Below, one piece after another: positions 24,219 to 35,545 of a stretch of 64,000 nt of DNA. The stretch is from Owenia fusiformis (taxonomy: Eukaryota; Annelida; Polychaeta; Sabellida; Oweniidae), in the NCBI GenBank assembly GCA_903813345.2, contig CAIIXF020000005.1:12217375-12281374 (forward strand). The letters run 5' to 3'. Position 1 is the first letter of the stretch; each line of letters starts with the position of its first letter. The position numbers and the translations under genes are program-made. The notes below the pieces were generated by a model. It saw only the letters and a program-made list of their open reading frames with translations, made no database searches and was not told the DNA's origin.

Positions 24219-25256
24219 ATATTTCTATTGTCTATTTAGATCACTTTGTGTGATAGAGGACCAACAGAGAAATAGGAGAGAAATAAGTATCCCGTTTTAG
24301 TCCTTGATTGTTTACAATTTACGTGCAGCCGCTAGAGTGAAAAAGCAAGTAATTTCTTTGGAGGTTTTAAGAAAAAGAGTTAAATGTCTAAATAGCTGAT
24401 AACTTTTGAGTGTTGCGGTTTATTTGTAATTGAACTATCACTTTAACAGGATAATCGTATCAGCTGTTTACAACCTGAGAACATTTATATCAAAATAAGC
24501 GCGTGGGCCCGACATTAGTAGAGGGTATTTGTTTTCCTTAGTCAGGCTAGTTTACAACTCATATTTGCCATTGTGTAATTTATGAGGTATGCCTCTTTGT
24601 ACTTGTTTAGAGTTTTTATTATCACTAAGGGATTGGTTTAAAAGAACTATAATATATGAGAATCAGGTTTCTAACTTTGGGGTGAAAATAGTTACAGTTG
24701 TCATTTAAGGTTCTGGAAACCATTTGTTTTGGATTCAGAGGTCTTTGGGTGTTCGAAAAGGAATTTATGAAACGTAACCTGAGGGGTGGAGCAAGGAATT
24801 GTCGTTAGTAACATAAGGTTTAGATCCCTAGAGGTTAATTACCTTTATTGTTTGGAATTTTTGTTGGAGAAAATCCTTTCGCACTTTAGGCTTAGAATAA
24901 ATCAAGTTCGCTAGTTGTGGGCATTATCGAGTCATGTTAGGCTTCTAGCTTTATTCGAAGTGACAAGGGATTTAGTTCTTCCTGGCATTTATAGAGGGTG
25001 TGATAGACAATACAGTTAGAAAGCTTACTTCTTTAAGTCTAAGTTGACCTTTTATTTTTTATCATATGCTGTATATCAGCAGTACAGAAGGGATACATTT
25101 GCAATACTTAATAGACTATAGAATTCTTGTTTGTATTAATTATGAATATTATAATAATCAATCTGAGCAGTTATTCATAGATAACTGAAAGGCATTTGAT
25201 TGCATGCACATTACATATTTATTCATATAAAGTTAAATCAAATAAAATTAATTATA
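24219..25256. other. Non-coding stretch
   Basis: No gene or repeat recognised. Confidence 0.3.
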
Positions 25257-25900
25257 CAGGGTGTCCCGAAAGTATGGGGCCCCCCCCTAGGCAGACATAT
25301 TCCAGTGTCCTCATAGTATGTGTCATATATCATTTTAAAGCTTGTCCAAAGTTACATTGATTTGCCAAGTATCATGATTTAACTCCCAAATGGGAAAAAG
25401 TTACAGTCATTTTAAAAGTTAGTGTTTTGTCAAAATAAAGTTCGATTTTACACCACATTACTAGTCAATGTGTCCCCCCTTGGCCATGATAACAGCGGCA
25501 ATTATTTTCAGATATGACCTTAAAAGCCCTTCAAATAGGAGTGTGGAATTTTATAACCCTCTTAAAACCTGTTAAGGGACTTAAGAAGAGTTTACTTAAA
25601 GTTTCTACCCTCACCATTCTCTTTTTCCAACTCAATATCCATCCGACCCGAAAAAAATTGCTGCTGTTAAGATGGCCCGGGAGGACCAATTGACTAGTGA
25701 TTTGGCGTAAAATTGAACTTAATTTTGACCAAACACTAAATTTTGAAATGCCTGTAATTTTTTCACATTTGAGAGTTGAACCATGATACTTGGTGAATCA
25801 ATGTAACTTTGGATAAGCTTTAAAATGATATATGACACTTACTATGACGACAATGGTATATGTCTGCCTAGGGGGGGCCCCATACTTTCGGGACACCCTG
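25257..25900. mobile_element. Mariner-type MITE with long terminal inverted repeats
   Basis: A 644-bp element, TA on each side (25255-25256, 25901-25902), ends CAGGGTGTCCCGAAAGTATG. The two arms match over roughly 220 bp each, and no transposase can be read between them. Confidence 0.9.
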
Positions 25901-25902
25901 TA

Positions 25903-26623
25903 GATATACATTACCATCTTATAGTAAATATATCTTCAGGCTTGATAGGCCTAGTTGTTGTTATAGCACATTATTGTGGTTGCATATTTATTTAATCCGT
26001 ATAAATCTGGTGTGTTGCTTTACCCTGACTCTCTCATCTTTAGAAACCGACTTCCTGTACCCTTTACTTAATTTTAGTTATAATCTTTAGAATACGAGTT
26101 CTATTATCTATTTCCGGTCATGTTTACCAAATCTCGCATTTCCCCGAAATCAGTATTCTATATTTAGGATTGACTTGGACTAGTATTCTATACTACTTCG
26201 ACGAGTATTTTATACATTACCCTCAATACCCAAATGGCCGGGAACCCAATAGTAGGTCAAAATGTTACCTCTGTCATGAAGTCCCTTACACACTGTCTTG
26301 ATCTTAAAAATGGTCTCTGTCTGGGTCTTACTGCCAGCACTGGAGATGCAGCACTGTAAGCCTAAGCTTAGCTGGAAAATATTTTTGGGAAAAAATGCAT
26401 GTTATTCTTCAAAATTAAAGGCGGGATCTGATCTATGGGGGGTGACAAAATTACAAGCAACATGTGTTATTGACCTACCAATATATTCCTTACAATATCA
26501 AATATGATATCTTCCAAAAGGTTCACAATATGTTATAAATTGGTGAAGTTATAATGGATTCAAAGTGTAAAAATGGGTGAGAAATGTTTAAATTCTCCCA
26601 AATAATAAGAATGGTAACCATTC
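25903..26623. other. Non-coding stretch
   Basis: No gene recognised; the short ORF at 26298-26507 shows no domain. Confidence 0.3.
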
Positions 26624-26639
26624 GAGACCCTATCTGTTG

Positions 26640-27235
26640 CAAGACTAACGCCTGGCCGTGACAATGTAATATAGTACTGCAAGGCCTGGCATGACTGTGA
26701 CAATGTAATATACTGTAATACTGCAAGGCCTGACATGACCGTGACATAATATATAGTTCTGCAAGGCCTGGCATGACCGTAATAATGTAATATAGTATTG
26801 CAAGTTCAGGTATGAGAGTGGTAATGTAGAAATTTACAATTAGGACTGCTATAACCGTGACAATGTGTATTGCAAAGCCTGGCATGACCGTGGCAATGTA
26901 ATATAATATAGTACTGCAAGGCCTGGTATGGCCGTGACAATGTAATATAGTATTGCAACTTTGCAAGGCTTGGTATGACCGCCGTGGCAATGTGATATAC
27001 TAGTAGTATTCCAAGTTCGGGTATAAGAGTGGTAATGTAGAAATTTATGATTGCTATAAGTGACCGAGACAATGTGTATTTCAAAACCTGGCATGACCGT
27101 GACAATGTATTATGGGGTCGCAAAGCCTGGTATGACCGTGACAATGTAATATAGTATAATGCAAGGCCAGGTATGAGGGTGGTAATATAGAAATTTAGGC
27201 TTAGTCCTACTATGACCGTTATAATGTATTGCAAT
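26640..27235. repeat. Minisatellite of about 40-bp units inside copy 1
   Basis: About fourteen diverged units, each with a TGACCGTGACAATGT core and spacing of 38-45 bp. Minus-strand ORFs across it ('GHARPC...') are products of the repeat. Confidence 0.85.
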
Positions 27236-27551
27236 GACTAGTAAATATGTATGACAGTAATGCCAGGAATATCCTAACAAGTGATCGTCATTACAATTAA
27301 ACAGTTTAATACTATGATCATGGTGTTTAACTACCTAAATCATGTTAAAATCAAAATTACTACTATTTGCTTATAAAACACAATAAAGGCTATGGTCGCG
27401 CCAGGCTTCCACGATAACACTTCCAGGGTCATGACAGGCCTTGCAATATAATACAGCATTGTCACGGTTATACCAGCCTGTCACGGTTATACCAGGCTTA
27501 CACGATTAAATAACACTACCACGGTCAAAGCAGGATCCTTGCGCTACTTAA

Positions 27552-28277
27552 GGTAACTTATAACTTAATCAAAAAATCCAAGATGGCCGAAACCAGGAAG
27601 CACATGGCATTTGAGTATAATCTGACCATCAAAATTAACTGTCTTTTGGTTGGATTTTCTCTCAATTTTTTAGTTCCACTTATCATTTATATAACCAGGC
27701 TCATTGTGGTAATGCAAATAGAAACAGTAAACATTTTGGAATGGGAATTTGAGTCCTCTGAAAATGTGACAGAAAAATTGACAAAAAGAGTAGCACGGCA
27801 AAGGTCCCTGAACATTTTTTTTTCTAATTTCTCTGAAACATCCCTTTAATATAGCCCAAAATGGAAGGAGCTTTAGAATTTTGAAATCTCTCATACAAAT
27901 TAAAAAAATAGAAAAAAGAATTTGAGAAGTGTACTTTTTTCCTTATTTTGATCCCAATTTTTTTATCGGGTAATTTTTCAAATTTTCGTTCCTCCTTCGT
28001 TTTTGATATATGTTTGAAGTATATTTTCTGAAATGTTCAGATATTTTAAATCACCGTTTTTTCACGGGCTACTCCTAGAAAAAAATCTTCTCAAATTCTT
28101 TAAACGGCACTTTTTTTCTCAAACTAAAGTTTTTTGATGTCCTTTGATGTCTTTGTAATGATTACAGTGCACAAGCATATGTGAAATAATAAAAACAACT
28201 TCTCAAGAAGAGTTTGAAAATTTCAAGATTGTGAAATTTTCAATTTTTTCTGAAAATCGATTAAGTTAACAGTCACC
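27552..28277. mobile_element. TTAA-flanked MITE, piggyBac-like
   Basis: A 726-bp element between TTAA (27548-27551) and TTAA (28278-28281). Ends GGTAACTTATAACTTAATC and, read inward from the right, GGTGACTGTTAACTTAATC, agreeing at 16 of 19 bases. No transposase; an 88-codon ORF inside is probably accidental. Confidence 0.75.
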
Positions 28278-29129
28278 TTAAGGCGACGCTTTATTAAATA
28301 ATAAGTACAAAAAATGACTGCCATATTTTTTTGATAAAGACACATGTTTTTAAAATCTGTTTACCTTGTATATGAATTGTGTATCTTGACTTAGACTGTA
28401 TCCTTCGTCTGAATAAATATTCAGACTGTAAGTCACCTATTGTAAAATGTGGTGTTGTATAAATGTTACAAATAAGTTTGTTTAATGATAAAATGATTAC
28501 CTTATAAAGAACTTACAATATTATGTTTTCGTATATTGTCCTCTTACTGAAGATATTCATAAAATGTACAGACGCTTCTTGTAGCGAAGCCATTGATTAG
28601 GTCAAGCCATTTTGGCAATGCCAATTCTCACGATAAACGAGATTTAGCCAGTGACGTCAGTCTATTTGTAAACAAATAACACGTGGAACATTACGGAAGC
28701 GTATTGATAAATTCCATTTGTGCAGGAATTTATTAGATCTAGTCATTTATTATCATTATCCCGATTAATTTTCTTCATTTATAGTAAATAGAGCGGAAAT
28801 ATTCATGAAGAAGGCCGAGGTAATCAAGTGGTCAAGTGTTGTCAAATTTCAAAAATTTGCATATCTCGTTTGGATCTCGTGAACTCAAACGTCCTTGACA
28901 TTGATTTCGCGATCTACTTATGAACACATCCTGAAATTTTGGTGAGTCTGAACATTTCATTATTTTATATCAACTTGTACCCGCCTTATACAAATATTTT
29001 TGCTTCTAGTTTAAGATGAACATCTCTTCAACATATTCACCAATTTTCAAGGTGAACATTCTTGTAATAAACGAGAAATTAATGTGCAAAAAATATCACC
29101 GCGATTTCCACAGGAAATATATCAATCAT

Positions 29130-29158
29130 AACAGACCGAATATTATATTCGGTCTGTT
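29130..29158. repeat. Perfect 13-bp stem-loop
   Basis: AACAGACCGAATA - TTA - TATTCGGTCTGTT, 14 bp in front of the fold-back element. Confidence 0.8.
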
Positions 29159-29171
29159 GGATACATACTAA

Positions 29172-29973
29172 TCTTGACTAATGAAACATGTCAAAGTTAA
29201 TTCACACATAAACGCATTTTTCCAAACTATGAATTGGAGGTGCATGGATCCCCAAAGCTAGCATGAAGAGTGCGAAGTGAAGCTAATTTTTGAAAGTTTC
29301 AAGGAGTAGCCTTGCAACAGTCACACATTTGCAAGAGTCTAAAATTTCCACAAATCATCTTACCTTTCCCAGGAACAACGAAGGAGCATGAAAATGTGCA
29401 CTTCTTGCATTGTTAGAGTATAATAAACCTCAAACCATTGTAAATTCCAAATATTTCATGTCCACATTTTGTTTGCTGGAACTACTTCTAGACTTCCTGA
29501 TTAATCCTCATGCAAGTTTTGTGACTACACCAAGTGGCATGGATTATCACTTGTATGTTTTATCTATTACAGTGTAATTATCATGATAGATACATGATAG
29601 AGGCTTTATGAATGATAAGCAATGGAAACATGAATGAAGATAACTCTTGACTAAAAAATAGTTCCAGGAAACAACATGGTGGACATGAAATATTTAGAAT
29701 TCACAATGGTTTGAGCTTTATTATACTCTAACAATGCAAGAAGTACACATTTTCGTGCTCCTTCGTTGTTCCTTGGTAAGGTAAGATGATTTGTGAAAAT
29801 TTTAGACTCTTGCAAATGTGTGACTGTTGCAAGGCTACTCCTTGAAACTTTCAAAAATTAGCCTCACTTCGCACTCTTCATGCTAGCTTTGGGGATCCAT
29901 GCACCTCCAATTCATAGTTTGGAAAAATGCGTTTATGTGTGATGCTAACTTTGACATGTTTCATTAGTCAAGA
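29172..29973. repeat. Fold-back element, arms of about 310 bp
   Basis: Arm 29172-29482 is the inverted counterpart of 29661-29973 with few mismatches, separated by about 180 bp. The outer ends read TCTTGACTAATGAAACATGT. A hairpin of this length is typical of fold-back MITEs; no clear target duplication was found. Confidence 0.85.
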
Positions 29974-30025
29974 TACACAATTCATATACAAGGTAAACAG
30001 ATTTTAAAAACATGTGTCTTTATCA

Positions 30026-30979
30026 CAGTCAGAGAGAATGTTTCTGGCGAAATTCTGGGACTTCAAATACTTTTAAGTTGGGAAACCGGAAGTCCTTACC
30101 TTTTTTAATTCCCGAATCTCTCCGAAATTAGCTCATCTTGGTGACTGTAAATTGCACAGCTGTATTCAATGGAGTCTTGTCATATTCGATCAGCCTCAAT
30201 TTTAAAGTGTATATTTTATTTTCAACGTGATTTCATCGTTTTTTGTCGACTGGTAAGAAAACGCCGGGCAAATGGCAAGATGGATGACTTTTGACCTGAC
30301 CTTGACCGATGGTGATCACGTCATCAATATTACCAAGATGGCGGTTTCAAAATTTTCTAAAATCGCTTCAAATAATATTATGTTAATTCCTAGCGAGTAA
30401 AGATATCTCTTAGTTTGCTATTTCACAATAAGATAACGAAATGTGTAAGGAATTCGTATTTATCAATTAAAACATCACATCGACATTTGGTATTCGTAAA
30501 CTAGACGATGAAGATAACGACCTCGAAAAAAAACTAAAGAGCGAGTATGGGATTCGAACCCGGGCATCCAGCGTGCTAAGCGAGGATTCTCCCCCTAGAC
30601 CACCGATATATTACATATGGTATTGGGATTTAAACGCTACTTATTTTGAATGCTATGATTCGGAAGTGACGTCACGTTCTTCACGTTTTGTTTGAGAGCG
30701 AGAACGAGACGTGTCAGAAGCCCGGCTTTTTTGTCAGTCGACCTGTTCAAAGTACATTTAGTTATAATTATCGCTTTCCAGAACAATTTAGGAAACAATA
30801 TTTTCTATCTACGTCGATTACAAAGCATCTAAGGTACGTAAATTTATATGAACAACTGAGTCAATAGGGATAAATAGCCCAACGAGAGTCGGCGGTCTTA
30901 AAAAATACTTGGATCTGGATGCCAGTCCTGGTATAAATATAGTTCCAGGGCAATTCGAAGAACGTATTAGATGTCCGTG
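30026..30979. mobile_element. Insert flanked by a 10-bp duplication, with a tRNA-like segment
   Basis: The sequence GTCTTTATCA stands on both sides (30016-30025, 30980-30989), and the TIR of the surrounding TTAA element continues across it. No convincing inverted ends. It carries a tRNA-like stretch on the minus strand (30543-30608), a palindromic TGACGTCA (30669-30676) and AAGATGGCGG (30336-30345). Family unresolved. Confidence 0.5.
30543..30608 (-). ncRNA. tRNA-like sequence, probably SINE- or transposon-associated
   Basis: On the minus strand a box-B-like GGTTCGAATCC and box-A-like GGTGGTCTAGGGGGAG are about 30 bp apart and an anticodon-arm-like block lies between. The acceptor arms do not pair, so it is unlikely to be a working tRNA. 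Confidence 0.35.
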
Positions 30980-31171
30980 GTCTTTATCAAAAAAATATGG
31001 CAGTCATTTTTTGTACTTTTTATTAATATAGCGTCGCCTTAAAAACACTGATTAACATGGCGACAGTTGAAGCAGGCGTAAGTCTTGCAATAGATAGCAT
31101 GTGAACAATTCTTATAGAAAAATAATACATTATTGTAAAAATCTTTTGAGATGTTTAGAAAATCGTAAAGG

Positions 31172-31201
31172 CTAGAGTACCGACAATTGTCGGTACTCTA
31201 G
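31172..31201. repeat. 30-bp perfect palindrome
   Basis: Self-complementary around CCGACAATTGTCGG, flanked by CTAGAGTA and TACTCTAG. First site of the left array of the surrounding element. Confidence 0.95.
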
Positions 31202-32120
31202 ACTCTGATGTGGTGGCACGCTAGAGGACCGACAAATAAATTGTCGGTACGGGAGATATGCTGTGTTTACACGCTAGAACACCGACAAATATTGATTTTC
31301 GAATTTTCTGGCGCATGCGCAATGCGCGGGGGGATATTTCAGATATCATACGGATATTTTGGGAACAAGTGCAAAACCCGGGGAGGGCATTAGCCCCGGT
31401 TACGCGGGGATTACCAAACCCAGGTCAAAAATGGTAGCCCGGGAACAGGGAATGGTAGTAAACGTTGAAAGGCCCAATAAAAAACATGAACAAGTAAGAC
31501 GTTAGAGAGCTATTAATGCAGAGTAAACGCCTATACATATTCTTAACAGATAGGATATTTCTCCTGAGCCGATCAGGCGTAGAAAGGGGCATTTGCTACC
31601 CATTAGATAGAAGAAAATAGCTAGAATGTTTTTTTGAAGCTTATGGTATGAGGTTCCATATCCATCCGCCAAAAGGTATATAGTCCATTTAAAAACCTGT
31701 GGTATCGTTCTAAATAATTACCCATAGTTGGCTTCTAGGGTACCTAGTATGCCACTATTTGGTGTCAAAATAAAGAGGAGTTCAACTTTCATTTGAATTA
31801 CGAAAATAGCGATGTAGGTCAAAATAGTTCCGAACGTGAGCATGTTTACTACGTGTTTGCCCGTCATATCAGAATTGAGGAAGTGGTAGCAAACGCGAGT
31901 TACAATAAACGGACGCTGATATCTCAAAAAGTAACCTGACTTCCTATAATTTGATGTAGGTCAATCGAACCCCTATATGGACAGTTGAAGTTTGTAGGAC
32001 AATTTTGATGGAAGTTGAATCAATTTTTGTCGAAATAAATTATGGTTCACTACAAGTTAATGCCTGTACGATTCCATACTGGAAAAGAAGCACTATGTCC
32101 CCCCTCAAAAGAAAAAAAGT

Positions 32121-32193
32121 AGGTCTTGCCGGGATTCGAACTCGGGACCGAATGTGTTCGAGTCGTGCTCGCTAACCACTAGACTACCAGTGA
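32121..32193 (-). ncRNA. tRNA-like sequence inside the palindrome element
   Basis: On the minus strand TAGTCTAGTGGTTAGCGAG (box-A-like) and GAGTTCGAATCCC (box-B-like) stand at tRNA spacing. The putative acceptor ends do not pair, so a captured or degenerate tRNA/SINE head is more likely than a gene. Confidence 0.4.
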
Positions 32194-32415
32194 TGTGGTT
32201 ATTTCTGAGTGTAAAAGTAGTGGATTTATTTATGAAATTGTCGGCTCTCTAGCAAAAACACGTAGCAGCCACTTGCGTACCGACAATTGTCGGTTCTCTA
32301 TCTGGCACTACTAGTTGACGATAGAGTGCCGACAATTGTCGGTACCCCAGCAAATACCCCTGGACAGTCTCCAGTACCGACAATTGTCGGTCCTGGAGCC
32401 ACTCCGTTAGAAAAT

Positions 32416-33600
32416 AGACATGACAAGGAATGACATGAGCCAAAAGATATGCTTGCTATATATGAAGGCATGTGTGCAATTCCTTACTTTTTTCAGGAAA
32501 GTATCATTACATTGTCTTCAATAATAGTAACATAGGCAACAGAATATAAGAGGTAGAGGTGACTTACTCATGCCCAAAATGCAATAGACAAATCTTAGCT
32601 GTGGCAGCGTGTTTCCAAAAATCCAAGACTGACTGACGACCAGTCGTTATCTTTCAAGGCCAGTCTATAAAACAGATCTAAAAACAATATCATTTGTATA
32701 AAAAATCTTAACTTATTGTGTTTAATAATCTTATAAATACTATATGTTTATATATTATAAAATGTGATTCAATCAAAAAATTCTTCAATATACCTATACG
32801 CGCTAACTTTTAACGTGCGAAATATTCTTATCTCCGCGTTGGAGAGTTCAGTTTCGTGGTACAACTTTCTCAACATCCGGGCACTTTCACATTGGAATAA
32901 CATTGGCTGTGTTTTTCAATGACGCATTGTGACTTTATTAGAGGTTTATCATGAATTATATTTGCACATACGATAGATATGATCATTATAAAGACATTTG
33001 ACAAGTTTTTAAAAAATATATTCACCAGAATTGTCAAAATCCTAAGTTTAAAATTCAAGTGACGTCACAGATTTCCCGGAAGTTGCTCAGTTCCCGGTAC
33101 TTGCTCAGACGCCATAGAAAAAACATTTGAAGCAAATTGAATTTCCATCTTCTTTTCTAATTATTGTCTGAATTATAGAATATTATTATACATATGTACT
33201 AATGTTGGATCGGGATAATGCCTATGGCGTTGTGTTTTGCGGACCAATAGAAAATTGTCCATTTTATCGTGTTGCATTGCGGGAAATATTTATGTTAATG
33301 ACCAGTAATTTCCTAACGCGAATAGGACTATTAATCCTTGTCGTAAACCTTGACGGTAATTTAAATTATTCCCCAAGTCTAAAATGCAGGTAACATAATT
33401 TTCATTTTGAGCATGTTTCACCTTATTTCTGACCACAAAATCAGAAAATACATCGACTTATATGTTCCACCTACTGATTGAAAGATGTGTGTGATCGTGT
33501 TGCCTTGACGATGATACAAATAACGATCATCAAATCCTCAAAAAAATAAAGTTGCTCAAATTTTTGTAAAAATAAGCACAGCTCATTTCACTGTTTTATT
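32416..33600. other. Non-coding stretch
   Basis: No gene recognised. TGACGTCA at 33060-33067 is the only clear motif; short ORFs lack domains. Confidence 0.3.
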
Positions 33601-34634
33601 GAGACCCTATCTGTTGCAAGACTAACGCCTGGCGTAACCGTCACAATGTTATTCAGTGTTTTTTAAGTAGCGCAAGGATCCTGCCATGACCGTGGTAATG
33701 TTATCGTGAAAGCCTGGTATAACCGCGACAATGCTGTATTATATTGCAATGCCTGCCATGACCGTGACAATGTAATATAGTTCTGCAAGGCTTGGTATGA
33801 CCGTAACAATGTAATATAGTACTGCAAAGCCTGGCATGACCGTGACAATGTAATATAGTATTGCAAGTTCAGGTATGAGAGTGGTAATGTAGAAATTTAC
33901 GATTAGGACTGCTATAACCGTGACAATGTGTATTGCAAAGCCTGGCATGACCATGGCAATGTAATATAGTATTGCAAGGCTTGGTATGACCGCCATGGCA
34001 ATGTGATATAGTATTCCAAGTTCGGGTATGAGAGTGGTGATGTAGAAATTTATGATTGCTATAATTCACCGTGACAATGTGTATTTGAAAACCTGGCATG
34101 ACCATGACAATGTATTATGGGATCGCAAAGCCTGGTATGACCGTGACAATGTAATATAGTATTGCAAGGCCAGGTATGAGGGTGGTAATGTAGAGATTTA
34201 GGCTTAGTTCTACTATGACCGTTATAATGTATTGCAATGACTAGTAAATATGTATGACATTAATGCCAGGAATATCCTTAACAATTTTAAGTGATCCTCA
34301 TTACAATTAAACAGTTTAATACTATGATCATGGTGTTTAACTACCTTAATCATGTCAAAATCAAAATTACTACTATACATTAATATTCACATTCGCTTAT
34401 AAACCACAATAAAGGCTACGGTCGCGCCAGGCTTCCACGATAACACTTCCAGGGTCATGACAGGCCTTGCAATAGAATACAGCATTGTCACGGTTATACC
34501 AGCCTGTCACGGTTATACCAGGCTTACAAGATAACACTACCACGGTCATGGCTGGATCCTTGCGCTACTTAAAAAACACTGATTAACATGGTGACGGTTG
34601 TGGCAGGCGTAAGTCTTGCAATAGATAGCATGTG
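33601..34634. mobile_element. Minisatellite-bearing TIR element, copy 2 (uninterrupted)
   Basis: A 1034-bp element with the 8-bp duplication GTTTTATT (33593-33600, 34635-34642). Inverted ends of about 130 bp begin GAGACCCTATCTGTTGCAAG / CACATGCTATCTATTGCAAG and share GTAGCGCAAGGATCC. The interior again is an array of about 40-bp units (about 33740-34240). It shows what copy 1 looked like before the later insertions, although copy 1 has lost part of the left arm. Confidence 0.85.
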
Positions 34635-34665
34635 GTTTTATTTCATCAGTAGAACACCAGAAATA

Positions 34666-35089
34666 GAGTAGGGGCAATCTGCGCGAGATTCGGTTTTTAC
34701 TTGGTTCGGTTTTTCATTAAAGGAAGTACTTCATTCCCATGATTCAAAGTGCTTTTCTGCCATCGGTTCGGTTTACTTTTTTAGTAAGTTTGTACAACAT
34801 ACGTCTACAAATCCGGGGCAGGTTGATATTATGTCATTACATTTGTTTTGGATGCATACTTTTTGTTTTGACAATAAACAAAAATATTCCCGCACTATAT
34901 GGTGCATCATGGGTAGGGACTGCTGTGAAAAAATGAACGTAAGTGACATCTATCTCAAATTAAATGTTCCTATAAGTTATTAATTGCGCATGCGTTATAA
35001 TAATTTGAACCAATTAAATTGCTGGATTTATTGCGCATGCGCTAAAAACCGAACCAAAAAATGGAATCTCGCGCAGATTGCCTCTAGTG
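34666..35089. mobile_element. hAT-like MITE, copy 1 of an inverted pair
   Basis: A 424-bp element with the 8-bp duplication CAGAAATA (34658-34665, 35090-35097). Ends GAGTAGGGGCAATCTGCGCG and, inward, CACTAGAGGCAATCTGCGCG. No coding capacity. Confidence 0.75.
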
Positions 35090-35138
35090 CAGAAATAAGA
35101 AATCAGGAGACCATTTTGCAATAATATATATAATTTGA

Positions 35139-35545
35139 CACAGGGGCATTCTGCGCGAGGTTCCATTTTTAGGTTCAGTTTTTCGCACATGCGCCTAAGA
35201 TCCAGCAAATGATTGGTTCAAATTATTTAAATGCATGCGCAATAACTAGATTAGAACTTACAATTTAAGATAAATGTCACTTACGTTCATTATTTCACAG
35301 TAGTCCCTACCCATTATTCATCTTTAATTTCGGGAATGTAATAGTTTAGTATAAAAACAAAAGCATACACAGAACAGAAGTGTAATAACAGAATACGAAC
35401 TGACCCCCAATTTGTGGACGTTTGATGTACAAATTTAAACCGAACTGATAGCAGAAAACCAATTTGAACCATGGGAAGGAAGTACTTCCATTAATGAAAA
35501 ACAGAACCAAGTAAAAACCGAACCTCACGCAGATTGCCCCGACTC
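35139..35545. mobile_element. hAT-like MITE, copy 2, opposite orientation
   Basis: Same family as the element 50 bp to the left, inverted. Flanks TAATTTGA (35131-35138) and CAATTTGA (35546-35553) agree at 7 of 8 bases. Its left end matches the right end of copy 1 over about 50 bp. Confidence 0.7.

Larger units (their letters stand above)
28282..31038. mobile_element. Second TTAA-flanked element, composite
   Basis: Begins directly behind the shared TTAA (28278-28281) and ends at TTAA 31039-31042. The inverted ends (GGCGACGCTTTATTAAATAA / GGCGACGCTATATTAATA) continue for over 100 bp: TIR sequence 28335-28395 pairs with 29966-30025. The right arm is split by an insert at 30026-30979. A fold-back element occupies 29172-29973. 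No transposase ORF is visible. Confidence 0.75.
26624..31103. mobile_element. Minisatellite-bearing TIR element, copy 1 (split by later insertions)
   Basis: Ends GAGACCCTATCTGTTGCAAG (left) and, read inward, CACATGCTATCTATTGCAAG (right). Flanks AACCATTC (26616-26623) and AACAATTC (31104-31111) agree at 7 of 8 bases, so an 8-bp target duplication, hAT-like, is likely. The interior (about 26640-27235) is an array of about 40-bp units containing 'GCAAGGCCTGGCATGACCGT'. Without the 3.49 kb of later insertions (27552-31042) the element is about 1 kb, like copy 2 at 33601. Confidence 0.75.
31164..32406. mobile_element. Non-autonomous element with phased CCGACAATTGTCGG palindromes at both ends
   Basis: A 1243-bp element flanked by a perfect 9-bp duplication TTAGAAAAT (31155-31163, 32407-32415). 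Its ends align without gaps (CGTAAAGGCTAGAGTACCGA versus CGGAGTGGCTCCAGGACCGA, 12 of 20 equal) into a shared CCGACAATTGTCGG. Three palindrome or half sites lie at the left (31180, 31229, 31282) and four at the right (32244, 32293, 32342, 32390 as ends), nearly all 48-49 bp apart. No coding capacity. The superfamily is unknown; a 9-bp duplication occurs in Mutator-like and Merlin elements among others. Confidence 0.75.

Noticed and set aside
26523-27234. Minus-strand ORFs of up to 155 codons
   Set aside because: Translations of the 40-bp minisatellite; same pattern in copy 2 at 33663-34105.
27583-27849. 88-codon ORF in the first TTAA element
   Set aside because: Too short for a transposase and without a DDD block; probably chance.
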